NCBI RefSeq assembly: GCF_963678635.1
Contig: NC_087069.1
Location: 15,286,660-15,350,659 of the forward strand
Source: Symsagittifera roscoffensis
Taxonomy: Eukaryota; Xenacoelomorpha; Acoela; Convolutidae
DNA length: 64,000 bases
Reading direction: 5' to 3'
The notes below the pieces were generated by a model. The model saw only the letters and a list, made by a program, of their open reading frames with translations. It was not told where the DNA came from and ran no database searches. This document shows positions 23,821 to 35,434 of this stretch, piece after piece. The translations under genes were made by a program, and so were the position numbers. How positions within the stretch are numbered: the first letter of the stretch is position 1; the number at the start of each line of letters is the position of its first letter.

Positions 23821-26432
23821 CTTGGTGTTTTACTATGTTTTCTCACAATCTGAATCACAATCTCATATTTTTTCACAATCTGAATCACTCATTGGATAGA
23901 AAGTTGGAATAAGTTTGGAATGTTTCGTATCCTATCAGAAACCAAGTTCAATATACGACATTTGTGAACAATTTTTATTGATTTGCAGTGCTAATTTCTA
24001 TCTTAATACAATGTTTTTCTGATGTTTTTGATCAGCATACATGGAAAAATTGGTTTTCTTAATTTAGAACAAAGATTTTCAAATTTCAATAAAAAAACTG
24101 TAAAAAAAATTTGTTACAACTTTTTTTAATTTGCAAAAATTGGATAGAACTTTTTTTCAATGCAAAACTTATTTATTTACGTGAGCAAAAAAAAACTTAC
24201 GAAAAAGTTTTGCAACATGCTAAAATGTTTTTTTATTTTTGTAACAAGTGTGCAAAAACTTTTATAAATTTTTTTTGTGTAAGATGCAATTGTTTTCGTG
24301 ATTCCCTAGTGCAGTTCCCTACTTCAACACATTTTTTTTCAGTTGTGTTGATCAATACACATGCAAAAAAAGGGTTTCTCAAAAATCATGTTAAGAACAA
24401 AGAATTTTATAAAGTTTTTATTTCCAACGGTGCAGAAGAAACTTGTTACAGTTTTTTTAATTGCAAAAATTTTTAGTAATAATGACCCTTTTGTGTACGA
24501 AGTGAGTTTTATAGTAATTTTTTTGGAAACTATCTGCAGTATACTAACTTTTTTCTCTTAAAACGCAAAATTTTAGTGAAAAAAAACTAGTCAGTTTTTT
24601 GCTAAAAAAACTTTCATTAGTGATGATTTCGATTTCAAGCACTTGTATTTGAATCGAATCATGGTAAAAGTCGAGACAGAATAAAAAGATTGCTGTTTTG
24701 TACGAAGAAGATTATCCTTTACTGAGTAGAAACGAGGGACATGACTGTTTAGAAAAGAGAGAGGAGATAGTTGACGGTAGTTAATTTGAAAACAAAAGGA
24801 TTTTTTACTCAGGAGTAAGATTTGCTGTAGGATCGGCCCAAAACCTGCTTTCTCAGAATAGAAAAAAATGAGTGTAAGTTAATTTGAAAACTCGAAATAT
24901 CTATAAAGGCTTTCAAATTTATTCTCAAAGTTGATTTGAGTCAAATATTCGAAGATTTATAATCCCGCAGACTTATGAGATAATTACAGGAGTTACAATT
25001 GAAAAGGTTTATCTGAGAAGGATTTCTCAACCAACTGATTGCTTTGATTGTTCAATGTTTTTGATTTGCAGTGCTAATTTCTATCTTAATACAATGTTTT
25101 TCTGATGTTTTTGATCAGCATACATGGAAAAATTGGTTTTCTTAGTATAGAACAAAGATTTTCAAATTTCAATAAAAGCACTAAAAAAAAATTCGTTACA
25201 ACTTTTTTTAATTTGCAAAAATTGGATAGAATTTTTTTTTAATGCAAAACTTATTTATTTACTTGTGCAAAAAAAAACTTACGAAAAAGTTTTGCAACAT
25301 GCTAAAATGTTTTTTGATTTTTTTAACAAGTGTGCAAAAACTTTTATAAATTTTTTTGTGTAAGATGCAATTGTTTTCGTGATTCCCTAGTGCAGTTCCC
25401 TACTTCAACACATTTTTTTTCAGTTGTGTTTGATCAATACACATGCAAAAAAAGGTTTCTCAATAATCATGTTAAGAACAAAGAATTTCATAAAGTTTTT
25501 ATTTTCAGCGGTGCAAAAGAAACTTGTTACAGTTTTTTTAATTGCAAAAATTTTTAGTAATAATGACCCTTTTGTGTACGAAGTGAGTTTTATAGTAAAT
25601 TTTTTGGAAATTATCTGCAGTATACTAACTTCTTTCTCTTAAAACGCAAAATTTTATTGAAAAAAAACTAGTCAGTTTTTTGCTAAAAAAACTTTCATTA
25701 GTGATGATTTCGATGTCAAGCACTTGTATTTGAAACGAATCATGGTAAAAGTCGACAGAATAAAAAGATTGCTGTTTTGTACGAAGAAGATCATCCTTTA
25801 CTGAGTAGAAACGAGGGATATGACTGTTTAGAAAAAAGAGAGGCGATAGTTGACGGTAGTTAATTTGAAAATAAAAGGATTTTTTACTCAGGAGTAAGAT
25901 TTGCTGTAGGATCGGCCCAAAACCTGCTTTCTCAGAATAGAAAAAAATGAGTGTAAGTTAATTTGAAAACTCGAAATATCTATAAAGGCTTTCAAATTTA
26001 TTCTCAAAGTTGATTTGAGTCAAATATTCGAAGATTTATAACCCCGCAGACTTATGAGATAACTACAGGAGTTACAATTGAAAAGGTTTATCTGAGAAGG
26101 ATTTCTCAACCAATTGATTGCTTTGATTGTTCAATTATTATAATGTTCCCGGATTACCCCGTTTCTATCCTTAATCTGAAAGAAAATAGTGATTTCACCC
26201 AGATTTTGCATTTTTGCACCATTTCAACTTTATCTGACACTATAGAAAGTGAAGCTTTGGTACAAATTTACATTACAAATTTTTATCATTTCAAGCACGT
26301 TATAAGGGTCAAAAAGACAAACTTTCAGTGTAAGTGTCCATTTTATGGCGTTAACATATCTTTTGCGGCTTCTAGGCCTCTCTTAAACAAAAGTTAACGA
26401 AAACAAACAAAATCTCCGTTTTCTGGTTCCTG

Positions 26433-27077
26433 TCATTGAATACTTGTTTTTGAGTAGTTGCCTGTTGATCGGTCTTGCATCTCGTGCCAATTTTATTGAA
26501 TCGTCTTTTTTGACTGTTATTACAATTGGGGTAACAAAACAATCACTTCTACACTTGTCTAGCTTTTTGATATGACCATCCGACAATAGTTTTTGAATTT
26601 CCGCTTGTACCTTAACCTGTACATGGATTGGTATTCTCCCCCTTTCTCTTGAATCCGTCAAAGGTTTATTCGATTTTTAAACTCAAAATGTGATTCTTAA
26701 ACTTCCGAACAAGTCTTCAATTTTTGTTAAACATTTGGTTTTCCAACCTTCTGACTGCTCGCACAGTAGCACGTCGAATCTCGATCATTCCCTTGGAGCT
26801 GGTTTCTGGATGGTTGATATTTCCACTTGTCCCGGCACGTCCAATCCCATTATGCATCTAGTTCTGCGTTCTGTTACTAGGATCGTGGATCCCTTCACCT
26901 CTCAGCCTGCTGACCGTAGGTTTGTCTTTAGCGCCCCCAGAATAAGGATTGGTTGTTTGTTGTCGTCCACAAGCTGTTCCGCCAGATTTGATTTTTCATC
27001 ATTGTTTTCTTTGAATTTTTTAATTATTTTTTGTTGTCGCCCAGTTTAGTTATGACACTGGGCTTCACGTGTCCACC
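26433..27077 (-). pseudogene. PR-RT fragment of gypsy pol, copy 4
   Basis: Same structure as copies 2 and 3: RT fingers at 26383-26661 and protease up to about 27077. The protease active-site Gly codon is again TGA (27065-27067). Over the compared stretches it agrees with copy 2 at two sites (GTCTTTAGCGCCCCC, and ATTGTTTTC) where copy 3 differs. So copy 3, and not copy 4, changed after the 6 kb duplication, or the copies were converted. Confidence 0.88.
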
Positions 27078-29142
27078 GTTATCCTTGTCAGATATATCTA
27101 ATTACCAATGAAAAGAAGGTTTGGCTGACATTCTCTAAAAGCGTCAAAAAATATCTCTGAAATGAATGAAAATTTTTCATTAATTCCGTCGTTTTGATAA
27201 AAAGGGAGAACAAATTGTCTTTTCAGACTGATTGGTTTCCTAATCATAAATCTTCTTAATTTTTGTTGAAAAGAATTTATTTTGAAAAAGTTTCGAAAAA
27301 AGAATGAATTTCCTTGAAAAATACTCCTGGTTTCACAACTTTGCTTTAGTATCGTTATTCAAATTCGAAAACAAAAAACAAAAATCAGCAATTGTGCGAA
27401 AACATTTATGAAAGTTTCTTGTAAATTGTAATTTTTTCGTGATTTTTCAAAAAATATCAGCAAAAACGTCTTTGTTGTTATGCATATGCGAATACCGCAA
27501 ACTCAATAAAAAATTAAATTTCAATATTTTTGATTTGCAGTGCTCTTTTCTATCTTAATTTAACGTTTTTCTGATGTTTTTGATCAGCATACATGGAAAA
27601 ATTGGTTTTCTTAATTTAGAACAAAGATTTTCAAATTTCAATAATGAACACTGTAAAAAAAATTCGTTACAACTTTTTTTAATTTGCAAAAATTGGATAG
27701 AATTTTTTTTTAATGCAAAACTTATTTATTTACTTGTGCAAAAAAAAACTTACGAAAAAGTTTTGCAACATGCTAAAATGTTTTTTTATTTTTGTAACAA
27801 GTGTGCAAAAACTTTCATATTTTTTTTTTGTGTAAGATGCAGTTGTTTTCGTGATTATCTATTGCAGTTCGCTACTTTAACATAATTTTTTCAGTTGTGT
27901 TTGATCAATATACGTGCAAAAAAAGGGTTTCTCAATAATCATCTTGATAACAAAGAAAATCATAAAATTTTTATTTTCAACGGTGCAAAAGAAACGTGTT
28001 TCAATTTTTTTTAAATGCGGATATTTTTAGTAACACTTTTTTTTCTGAATAAGAGAATTTTTTAACAAGTGTGCAAAAATTTTCATGAACCTTTTGTGTA
28101 TGAAGCAAGTTTTATCGTATTTTTTTTTTGGAAATTAATTGATGCAAAATCCTTACTTCTTCTTTCTTAAAACGCAAAATTTTATTGTAGAAAAAAACTA
28201 ATCAATTTATTGCTAAAAAAAACTTTCAATAGTGATGATTTCGATGTCAAGCACTTGTATTTGAATCGAATCAAGGGAAAAGTCGACAGAATAAAAAGGT
28301 TGCTGTTCTGTACGAAGAAGATCTTAATTAACTGAGTAGAAACAAGGGATATGCCTGTATTAGAAAAGAAAGAGGAGCTATTTGGCGAAAGTTAATTTGA
28401 AAATAAAAGGATTTTTTACTCAGGAGTGAGATGTACTGTATCATCAGCCCAACACCTGCTCTCTCGGAATAGAACAAAGTGTGAGTGTAAGTTATAAGTT
28501 ATTTTGAAAACTCGAAATATCTATGAAAGCCTTAAAATTTTTATTCTCAAAGTTGATATGAGCCAAATAATAGAATATTTATAATCCCGCAGACTTATGA
28601 GATAATTACAGGAGTTACCATTGAAAAGGTTTATCGAAGAAGGATTTTTCAACCAACTGATTGCTCTGATAAGTTACACCGTTCCTATCCTTAATATGAA
28701 AAAAATAGTGATTTTACCCAGATTTCGCATTTTCGCACCTCGTGTCAACTTTATCTGTCACTAGAGAAAGAGAATTTTTATTACAAATTTATATTATACG
28801 TTTTTATTCCTTTTAAAAGAGGTCAAAAAGACAAAATTTAAGTGTCCATTTTATGGCGTAACTTATCTTTTGAGAATTCTAGGCCTCTTTTAAACAATAA
28901 TTAAATAAAATTAAAAAAATCCACGTTTTCTGGTTCCTGCCGAATTTCTAAGAAAACCATTTATTTAATTATTTCTTCTTAGTCGCACAATCTTTGCTGT
29001 GCTTCCATCTCTTTATTTTGTTTCAACAAGTAAGAATGCGTTTTCGTTTCTTTTGTTCTTAATCTCACAAGAAGCACTGGGTTTTGTTTAAATTTTTTTT
29101 CTATATTAAAATTTTCCCCGTTTCCGGTTTCTTTGCTAAATG

Positions 29143-29853
29143 TCAAATACAGTCATCTATGTCACATTCGTCCTTCTCCAGAATACGCAGTATGTTTTCA
29201 TTTGTTAAAAATTCACGGGTGAAAAACGTATCTAGTTCACCTTGTTTTACATTTCTAGCGGTTATTCCCTCACAATTGGCTGACAAATCAAACGTGGTTT
29301 CCTCAGATGTGAAAAATACAGCAAGGTTGTTCGTTTTATTCACGCGTAGTTCCTGAGTTATGGTTTGATCCCTTAAAACTTTAGCAGCAAAAAGATGATT
29401 TTTTTCCGAAACTTTCATTTTGCCCTGATAGGTAATTACTATTTTGTGTTGCCAAAGCAGAGCGTTTCTTGAGTTTGAAAGTTTTGCTAACGAAAATGCT
29501 GGTCCCCCAGTTGTTTTCACATCCTTTATGTACATGTTCCCCCATTTTCAATGCTCCTGTTCCCCCATTTTATCACTTGTGCCATTCCTGCTGAGTCCCC
29601 AAAAACCAACACACTACCAGTAAATGCGGTTTTTACTTGTGCAAACAAGGTGCCAGTGGTTAGTTCACCATTGATTAGGACTGAGCCCATAACTTTTTTT
29701 ATTAATAGGCGAAATCCACTCCAGTGGATATACATATTTGACACCTCTACTTTCCTCATTTTAAAAATTTCAATTTGAAGCTGTTTGAAGTCCCTGATTT
29801 GCTAGATGCTATCCACTTTCTCCCGATATTTAGTTTTATCCTCGTTTCCAAAG
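29143..29853 (-). pseudogene. Unrecognised pseudogene in block Y, copy 2
   Basis: Essentially the same as 23110-23820, with the same TAG and the same 23-bp frameshifting duplication. Single substitutions are visible (VTQEL becomes ITQEL, and KMKAS becomes KMKVS). The gene was therefore already dead before the 6 kb duplication. Confidence 0.6.
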
Positions 29854-30009
29854 CTTGGTGTTTTACTATGTTTTCTCACAATCTGAATCACAATCTCATA
29901 TTTTTTCACAATCTGAATCACTCATTGGATAGAAAGTTGGAATAAGTTTGGAATGTTTCGTATCCAATCAGAAACCAAGTTCAATATACGACATTTGTGA
30001 ACAATTTTT

Positions 30010-30752
30010 CGTTACCAATCACAAAAATTGTTCATTTACCTTTAGTCGTATCCAATAAGAGAAAAATTTACTTTAGAAGGATTTAAATCTTCCAAAGAAT
30101 TATCAAAATAAAAACAAAACCAATTGCAAAAAAAACCATAAGTCGTTTGGTGTGTTGCCGAAGATATGTTGCCAATATAAAAAAAGAATTGAAAATCTTT
30201 GAAATGAACGAACAAAGAATTTTGCTGGAGGAGGTTTGACAAATGTTGGAATCGGGTAGGGAATGAAAAAAAAATTTGAAATATTATCATACGACTTTTT
30301 GATTAACTTCAATTTTTCTAAAATAAAAAAGTTTCTGCACTGTGAGGTATAAATCAGCAGTAAGCTTAACATTTTTAAACAAGGTTCGAAAGTAAACTCT
30401 TTGAATGAGTAAGTTTCCGTAAATAGGCCTTAACTCAGTCGGGGAACTCTATTTTGGATAGCATAAACAGCAAAAACAGGTGAAAAAAAGAAAGAATCTT
30501 CATCTATTTCATCAATAAAAAATTCACACGGAAAAGGTTTTCTTTTTTGTAGAGTATTTCAAGAAAAATCAATTGTTTTTATTAGAATGTTTTCAAATAG
30601 TGATTATATTTCATTCAAAGTTCTTCTAGAAACTACTGCGTTCTGATTAGTTGAAAGTTTTCTGGAAAGTTCTAGAATTTCCGTCATAAAAGGACATTTC
30701 CGAACAATTTTAAACCTTTAAAGTTTGGAGATAAACAATTTCTCGACACATT
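30010..30752. other. Non-coding interval after the array
   Basis: No gene seen. Minus frames at 30042-30372 are Phe/Ser-rich AT-driven translations. The left part of the PolB gene is expected here if its exonuclease N-terminus survived, but I cannot trace it left of about 30753. Confidence 0.45.
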
Positions 30753-32960
30753 ATTGAAATTTCTGGTGGTGCAACATGTCTGGACTCCTTTCTTAAAGCC
30801 TATAAAGCTGGTGAAACGAAAGAGTTCTTCCCGTTTGAGTGGTTCGATAAACTTCGAAACAACAACTCTCTAGACAAAAACAGTGAGGACTATGAGAAAC
30901 TGAGAAAATATGGGCTTGAAAAGCACTGAAAAAATCAAATTCTCATCTGATTTTTTTATTACAATTACTTAAAAAAGATTTGGAAAAAAACAAAACGACT
31001 GTTTTGAAAGTCTTTTTGCAGTTAAACAACAACAACGATGTTGTTCCAACACTCAAAACAATGCAAAACAAGATTCAGTTTCATCATAACAAGGAGATAG
31101 ATATGATAAAAAATGGAGGTAAAATTCCGAATCCACTTTGCGTATGTGATAAAAAATTACCTGAAGAAATGATCGGTGCTCCTACAATTGTGGCCTACAA
31201 TTAGACAAAAAAATGTAGTTGATGAGACCTTCATTAGAAGTTCATTAAATAAGTGTAAATGGATCGTTGGAATTGATGCAAGCCAGCTTTGTTCATACTC
31301 AATATGTCAAAACATGCCAACGGGACTGTACACTAGATGGGAGTTTGACACAGATATGCGGAAGTTCAATTCTAGACATAACCAATTCTGCGACTTTGAG
31401 AATAAAATCATGACCTTCAACCAGAAACAAAGACCAGAATGCAAAATTGAGAGCTTTTTCACATCTGGAAAACATAAAAAAAAATTGACTATTTAAATGT
31501 GGTCGGTTATTATGATCAATGTAAAACAGTATTTGAAAGCAAATTGCTCGCCACTCTTTTACAATTCAGGATTTTGAGCGAAGTAATAAAAACAGAAAAC
31601 TGGAAGATATGAGCCAGGAATACATGGAGGAAGGATACAAAGTTAAAGAAATGTAGGAGTGTGAGTGGAGGAGGGAAAACATCAAAACAGTTGACAAGAT
31701 CAAAATTTGGTCAAAACCTACTTTCTTTTTAAAAGATCTCTTTCTACAGACCTTTTTTTTTAGCAAAAATCAAAAGATGGATTGTTTTTGGCTAGGTTCA
31801 GTCTAATTTAGTTGTTCCAGATGAACTATAATCAAAACATGTCAATTCTTGATAACACTGAAGTTGGAATATACAATACTGGAGACTACATGAAAAACTA
31901 TGCAATCGAAAAAGAAATGTAAACCATCCTCAGACAATGCTGATATCTAGTTTAAACCTAGAAAATAGAATTGTTGTAACTTACCTGTTCAACTTTTATT
32001 TGGGACATGGCTTTCAGTGCACCAAAATTCACCCTTTTGCTCAGCATTCTTCTCCAAAATATTTCAATAAATTTATTCGATCATATTTTGATGCTAGTAG
32101 AGAAGGAGATGAAATTCCTCTATCAGGAGTTGTAATGGAAAAAAATACTTTTGGGTATTTTCTCTTGTGGATTTCAGATCATGAATAGACCCAGACATAC
32201 AACCATGAAGTATCTCAATGTTGAAAAGACTCATAAGGCAATCAATGAGCCCTCATTCAAAAGGATGAATACAGTTGAGAAAACTTTGTTTGAGGTGGAG
32301 TTGTTGAAATCAATCATTGAACACAGAGAACCCATCCTTGTTGGTTTTTTCATACTGAAGTATGGAAAAGTGAGAATGTTGGAGCTCTGCTATAACTTCT
32401 TTGACATTTTTTGTTGTATAAAAAAATATGAAGAGTAGAGATGAATCACTTTATTTAGCTCTCGCTGAAGAAAAATTAAATGATAGCCAGATATAGAAGC
32501 CATCGGGAAAAATGAGGTAAAATGACTGCAGAGACTCTTATGGGCAGATGCAGATTCTGTTTTCTTTACTCAAACGTGTTGGAGTATCCATAAAAAGCCG
32601 TATCCATAAATTGATAAGCGGGAGCGGTGACTTTTCAAAGAGGAGTTTAGATGTACAGAATTGCTATGTTTGTGTAGCAACACATATTGCTGCAATGACA
32701 ACAAGTCAGTTATATGCAAAATTAGCAGCGAAAGATTAAAAAAAAACTAGTTTTAAAAGGTTCTGGAGACGGACTCATTTCAAACTTTTATTCAGAACCG
32801 TAAATCATTTGGTGGCCACTATGAGCAAACAAAGAAAGGACTTACTTATCTTATCTAAAGAGACAAATTCAAGATGATGGAATCCATACACAATCATTGA
32901 ATTTATACAAACTGATGCTAAGTAACAAAATTTTGAGAACTGTTGCAACGTATTAAACTA
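30753..32960 (+). pseudogene. Protein-primed type B DNA polymerase (Polinton/adintovirus type), decayed
   Basis: Segments in shifting plus-strand frames line up in order with this polymerase family. 30759-30929 gives SGGATCLDSFLKAYKAGETK then FFPFEWFD (exonuclease side). 31176-31496 gives WIVGIDASQLCSYSICQNMP then TGLYTRWEF (palm motif A region). 31937-32188 has SYFDASREGDE then SGVV (motif B region). 32151-32438 has QIMNRPRHTT, then IEHREPILVGFFILKYGKVR and MLELCYNFF. At about 32425-32500 the motif C position reads RDESLYLAL where the family has a catalytic Asp-Thr-Asp-Ser. EQTKKGLTYL near 32820-32850 is the C-terminal block. At least six frame changes or stops break it. It lies alone: no integrase, capsid or packaging ATPase of such elements is seen nearby. 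Confidence 0.82.
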
Positions 32961-34335
32961 ATGTACGATGCAGTCTTTTATTGGTTTTTTTTTATAAAGT
33001 TTCGGTAAACTTAGAATACGAAGCCTTGACTTATATAATTTCTTTTTAATCAATTTTTCCCCTAAAACTTGAATTTTTTGATGTCTCAGTTTTAGCAAAG
33101 TTTCAGCTAGATAGAGTACGTTTTAAAAAAGTATAGTTATCCAATAAAAAATCTAATAGTTTAACTAATGTCAATTCTTATCGCGTTTTGAAGTTCTTTT
33201 CAAAAAAAATTTTTTTTTTGGAAAAAAATCAAAATTTTTGTGCAATTGACTCACCATGAACCAAAAAACTGAGCAGAAGACTTTCATTCCAAATTTTAAA
33301 CGTAACTAACCATTGATATGTTCCAATAAGGTAACGCGCTCCGGGATGTTTGTGAAAAAAAAATTGACATTTGAGCACAAAATTCAAAAAAAGGCCGTTT
33401 TCCTTACCATTCTCTAACCATCACACTGAAACCTTATCAAATCAATTTCCTATCTTAAAACATAGCCTGTTGACCGGACGTTACGTTCCCTATCTTAAAA
33501 CATGAGGCCAGCAGGGTGAACATCTACTTCTATCCTTGGAACTAGTAAGTTCCAATATAGCTTCTAATGATCTACTCGCGTTATAATTAAAACTGAACCT
33601 TCAGGGTTGATTCACTATTATCTGGCCACTATTATCTCCCATCTAAGTATGATTTAAATTACCTAAATGTAGATAACGCCACATACGTTTGAGAGCAATA
33701 AAACATCATTCTATAGAATTGATACACTCTCTGCCCAATCCCTCTTGCCACGACAAAACGGCCAAGACACTAGGATATAATTTTCGAAAAAATAAGAACT
33801 AACAACTTAGAAAATAGAAAAATTAACATCTAATTTGTGGATCAATCAAACATATTAACACTTAAGTCAAAATCAAATTTAGCAATTAAGCAAACATTAA
33901 TAAAACACAATTGTCTCATCCAACACTCACGATACTATCTTGTAGTAACACCGCAGCAACAACGAAAAGGATATATTATATCAATGAAACAATTAAAAAA
34001 CTCAAATGTTTTTTGAAAGCAAAAATAAGTCCTAAAAACCGTTTTTCAAAAAAAAACGAAACACAATTTCCGAATCTGACACAATAAGCGTACGTACTCT
34101 CGCAAATCTCCAAGATCAAGCAATCAAACAACACTCACCAGAAACTAAAGAAAGGCATTGTTCCGGTTCGCAACCAACAACTGCACATTCTATCAAAGGC
34201 AAAAACAAAATAAAAAACTATAACAAAAAACCAGTACGAACATACTTTTGAAATCAACCTATAAGACCTGTTAAAACTGAATTTTAACAGTAAAACCACA
34301 CAAAAAGGATTCGTTTTGATAAAAATTTTGGGTTA
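32961..34335. other. Non-coding AT-rich interval
   Basis: No frame of interest. The phrase CCTATCTTAAAACAT occurs twice (near 33450 and 33489). Nothing links it to the PolB element. Confidence 0.5.
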
Positions 34336-34535
34336 NNNNNNNNNNNNNNNNNNNNNNNNNNNNNNNNNNNNNNNNNNNNNNNNNNNNNNNNNNNNNNNNN
34401 NNNNNNNNNNNNNNNNNNNNNNNNNNNNNNNNNNNNNNNNNNNNNNNNNNNNNNNNNNNNNNNNNNNNNNNNNNNNNNNNNNNNNNNNNNNNNNNNNNNN
34501 NNNNNNNNNNNNNNNNNNNNNNNNNNNNNNNNNNN
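34336..34535. other. Assembly gap of 200 N
   Basis: Exactly 200 undefined bases, a common placeholder length for a gap of unknown size. The flanks on both sides are AT-rich and non-coding, and 34536-34848 holds nothing recognisable. Confidence 0.98.
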
Positions 34536-34848
34536 ACCTCATACCTCGCATTTTCTTCAAAACTTGTAATAACTAATTGATTGAAAAAAAAACTTAAACC
34601 CCGAATTTTGCGGAATCTACTTTTCACAAACTTTCTCATTACGCAAAAGATTCAGAATTTTTTCTCTAAAATTTGGGATACAGATGACAACAAGTTGGTA
34701 GGACAAGGTAGTTAAATTGGCAAACGGTATTCTTAAACAAGAAAAGTTCTTAAAACTTTTCTAAGGTATATAATTTAATCTACTTTAACGAATAACTTTA
34801 ACTTACTTTAACAAATAAACGATCTACTTTTGTTATCTAAAGTCATCA

Positions 34849-35289
34849 ATGATCATAATGCCGATTATGATGTGCGGTGAGGTGAATCGATCAAAATATT
34901 CCCGCCTTCAATCTACAGTTCGAAAGGGTCGAGCAGAACGTTATTCGACATTCCGAGACTTCGTCTACTGCAGGAAAACGGGCACTCCCGATATTTCTGA
35001 AGATCTGCTGAAGACAGAGATAATCGTCATAAAGACAACCGGTAACCTTATCTCTAGAAGCAAGAGACAGAATCCTGCGGTCCTCAGAGAGTACCTCCAA
35101 CTGCACCAGTCGAGTGGATTGGAACTGAAGTCACTACGGGTTGTACTGTCCCATCGAGACCACCTGCCAGGCATTTTCTCAAAAATACGGGCCCAGACCA
35201 AGAAACCAGCGCAGGGACGCCGCAGGGCAAAGGCGCGGAGAGCGAAGGTGTTTGCAGGAGACCTTCTGCCGGAGCCGAACGACCGATAA
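34849..35289 (+). CDS. First reading frame of Penelope-like element copy 1
   Basis: 146 codons from ATG at 34849 to TAA. The second half, AVLREYLQLHQSSGLELKSL then RVVLSHRDHLPGIF, is clearly repeated at about 39290-39470 (LKEYFKLHQSSELELKSL then RLVVAHKERL). Both are followed by an Arg/Lys/Ala-rich basic tail (RRRAKARRAKV here, NARREQRLKAEE there). A helical segment with a basic tail suggests a small nucleic-acid-binding or leader protein of the element. The frame here is intact, though the RT downstream is not. Function is not known to me. Confidence 0.6.
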   Translation: MIIMPIMMCGEVNRSKYSRLQSTVRKGRAERYSTFRDFVYCRKTGTPDISEDLLKTEIIVIKTTGNLISRSKRQNPAVLREYLQLHQSSGLELKSLRVVLSHRDHLPGIFSKIRAQTKKPAQGRRRAKARRAKVFAGDLLPEPNDR

Positions 35290-35434
35290 GTGGTAAGATA
35301 TTGTTGAGGCAGTTTTTTCTTTGCTGAGTGCCACATGAGTTTAGGTACTCGTGGATTGCAAAAAAGAGATGACCGCAATTTTGCTGGCACCACCACTCCT
35401 TAGACTGGTCCTGAAAAGAAAACTCACATGAAAA

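Larger units (their letters stand above)
17938..23976 (+). repeat. About 6.04 kb tandem duplication, unit 1
   Basis: The interval from ATTGATTTGCAGTGC to GTGAACAATTTTT recurs directly adjacent as 23977-30009. Landmarks match at a constant offset of 6038 (18323 and 24361, 20345 and 26383), falling to 6033 near the right end (23051 and 29084). The unit contains N', X, the PR-RT fragment, a shortened N, X and the Y pseudogene. Identity is very high by eye, with scattered single-base changes and small indels in homopolymers. Confidence 0.93.
23977..30009 (+). repeat. About 6.03 kb tandem duplication, unit 2
   Basis: Second copy of 17938-23976. The junction at 23976/23977 joins GAACAATTTTT to ATTGATTTGC, with only a short T run shared. 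After 30009 the sequence (CGTTACCAATCAC) is new, marking the array end. It contains PR-RT copy 4 (26433-27077) and the second Y pseudogene (29143-29853). Confidence 0.93.
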
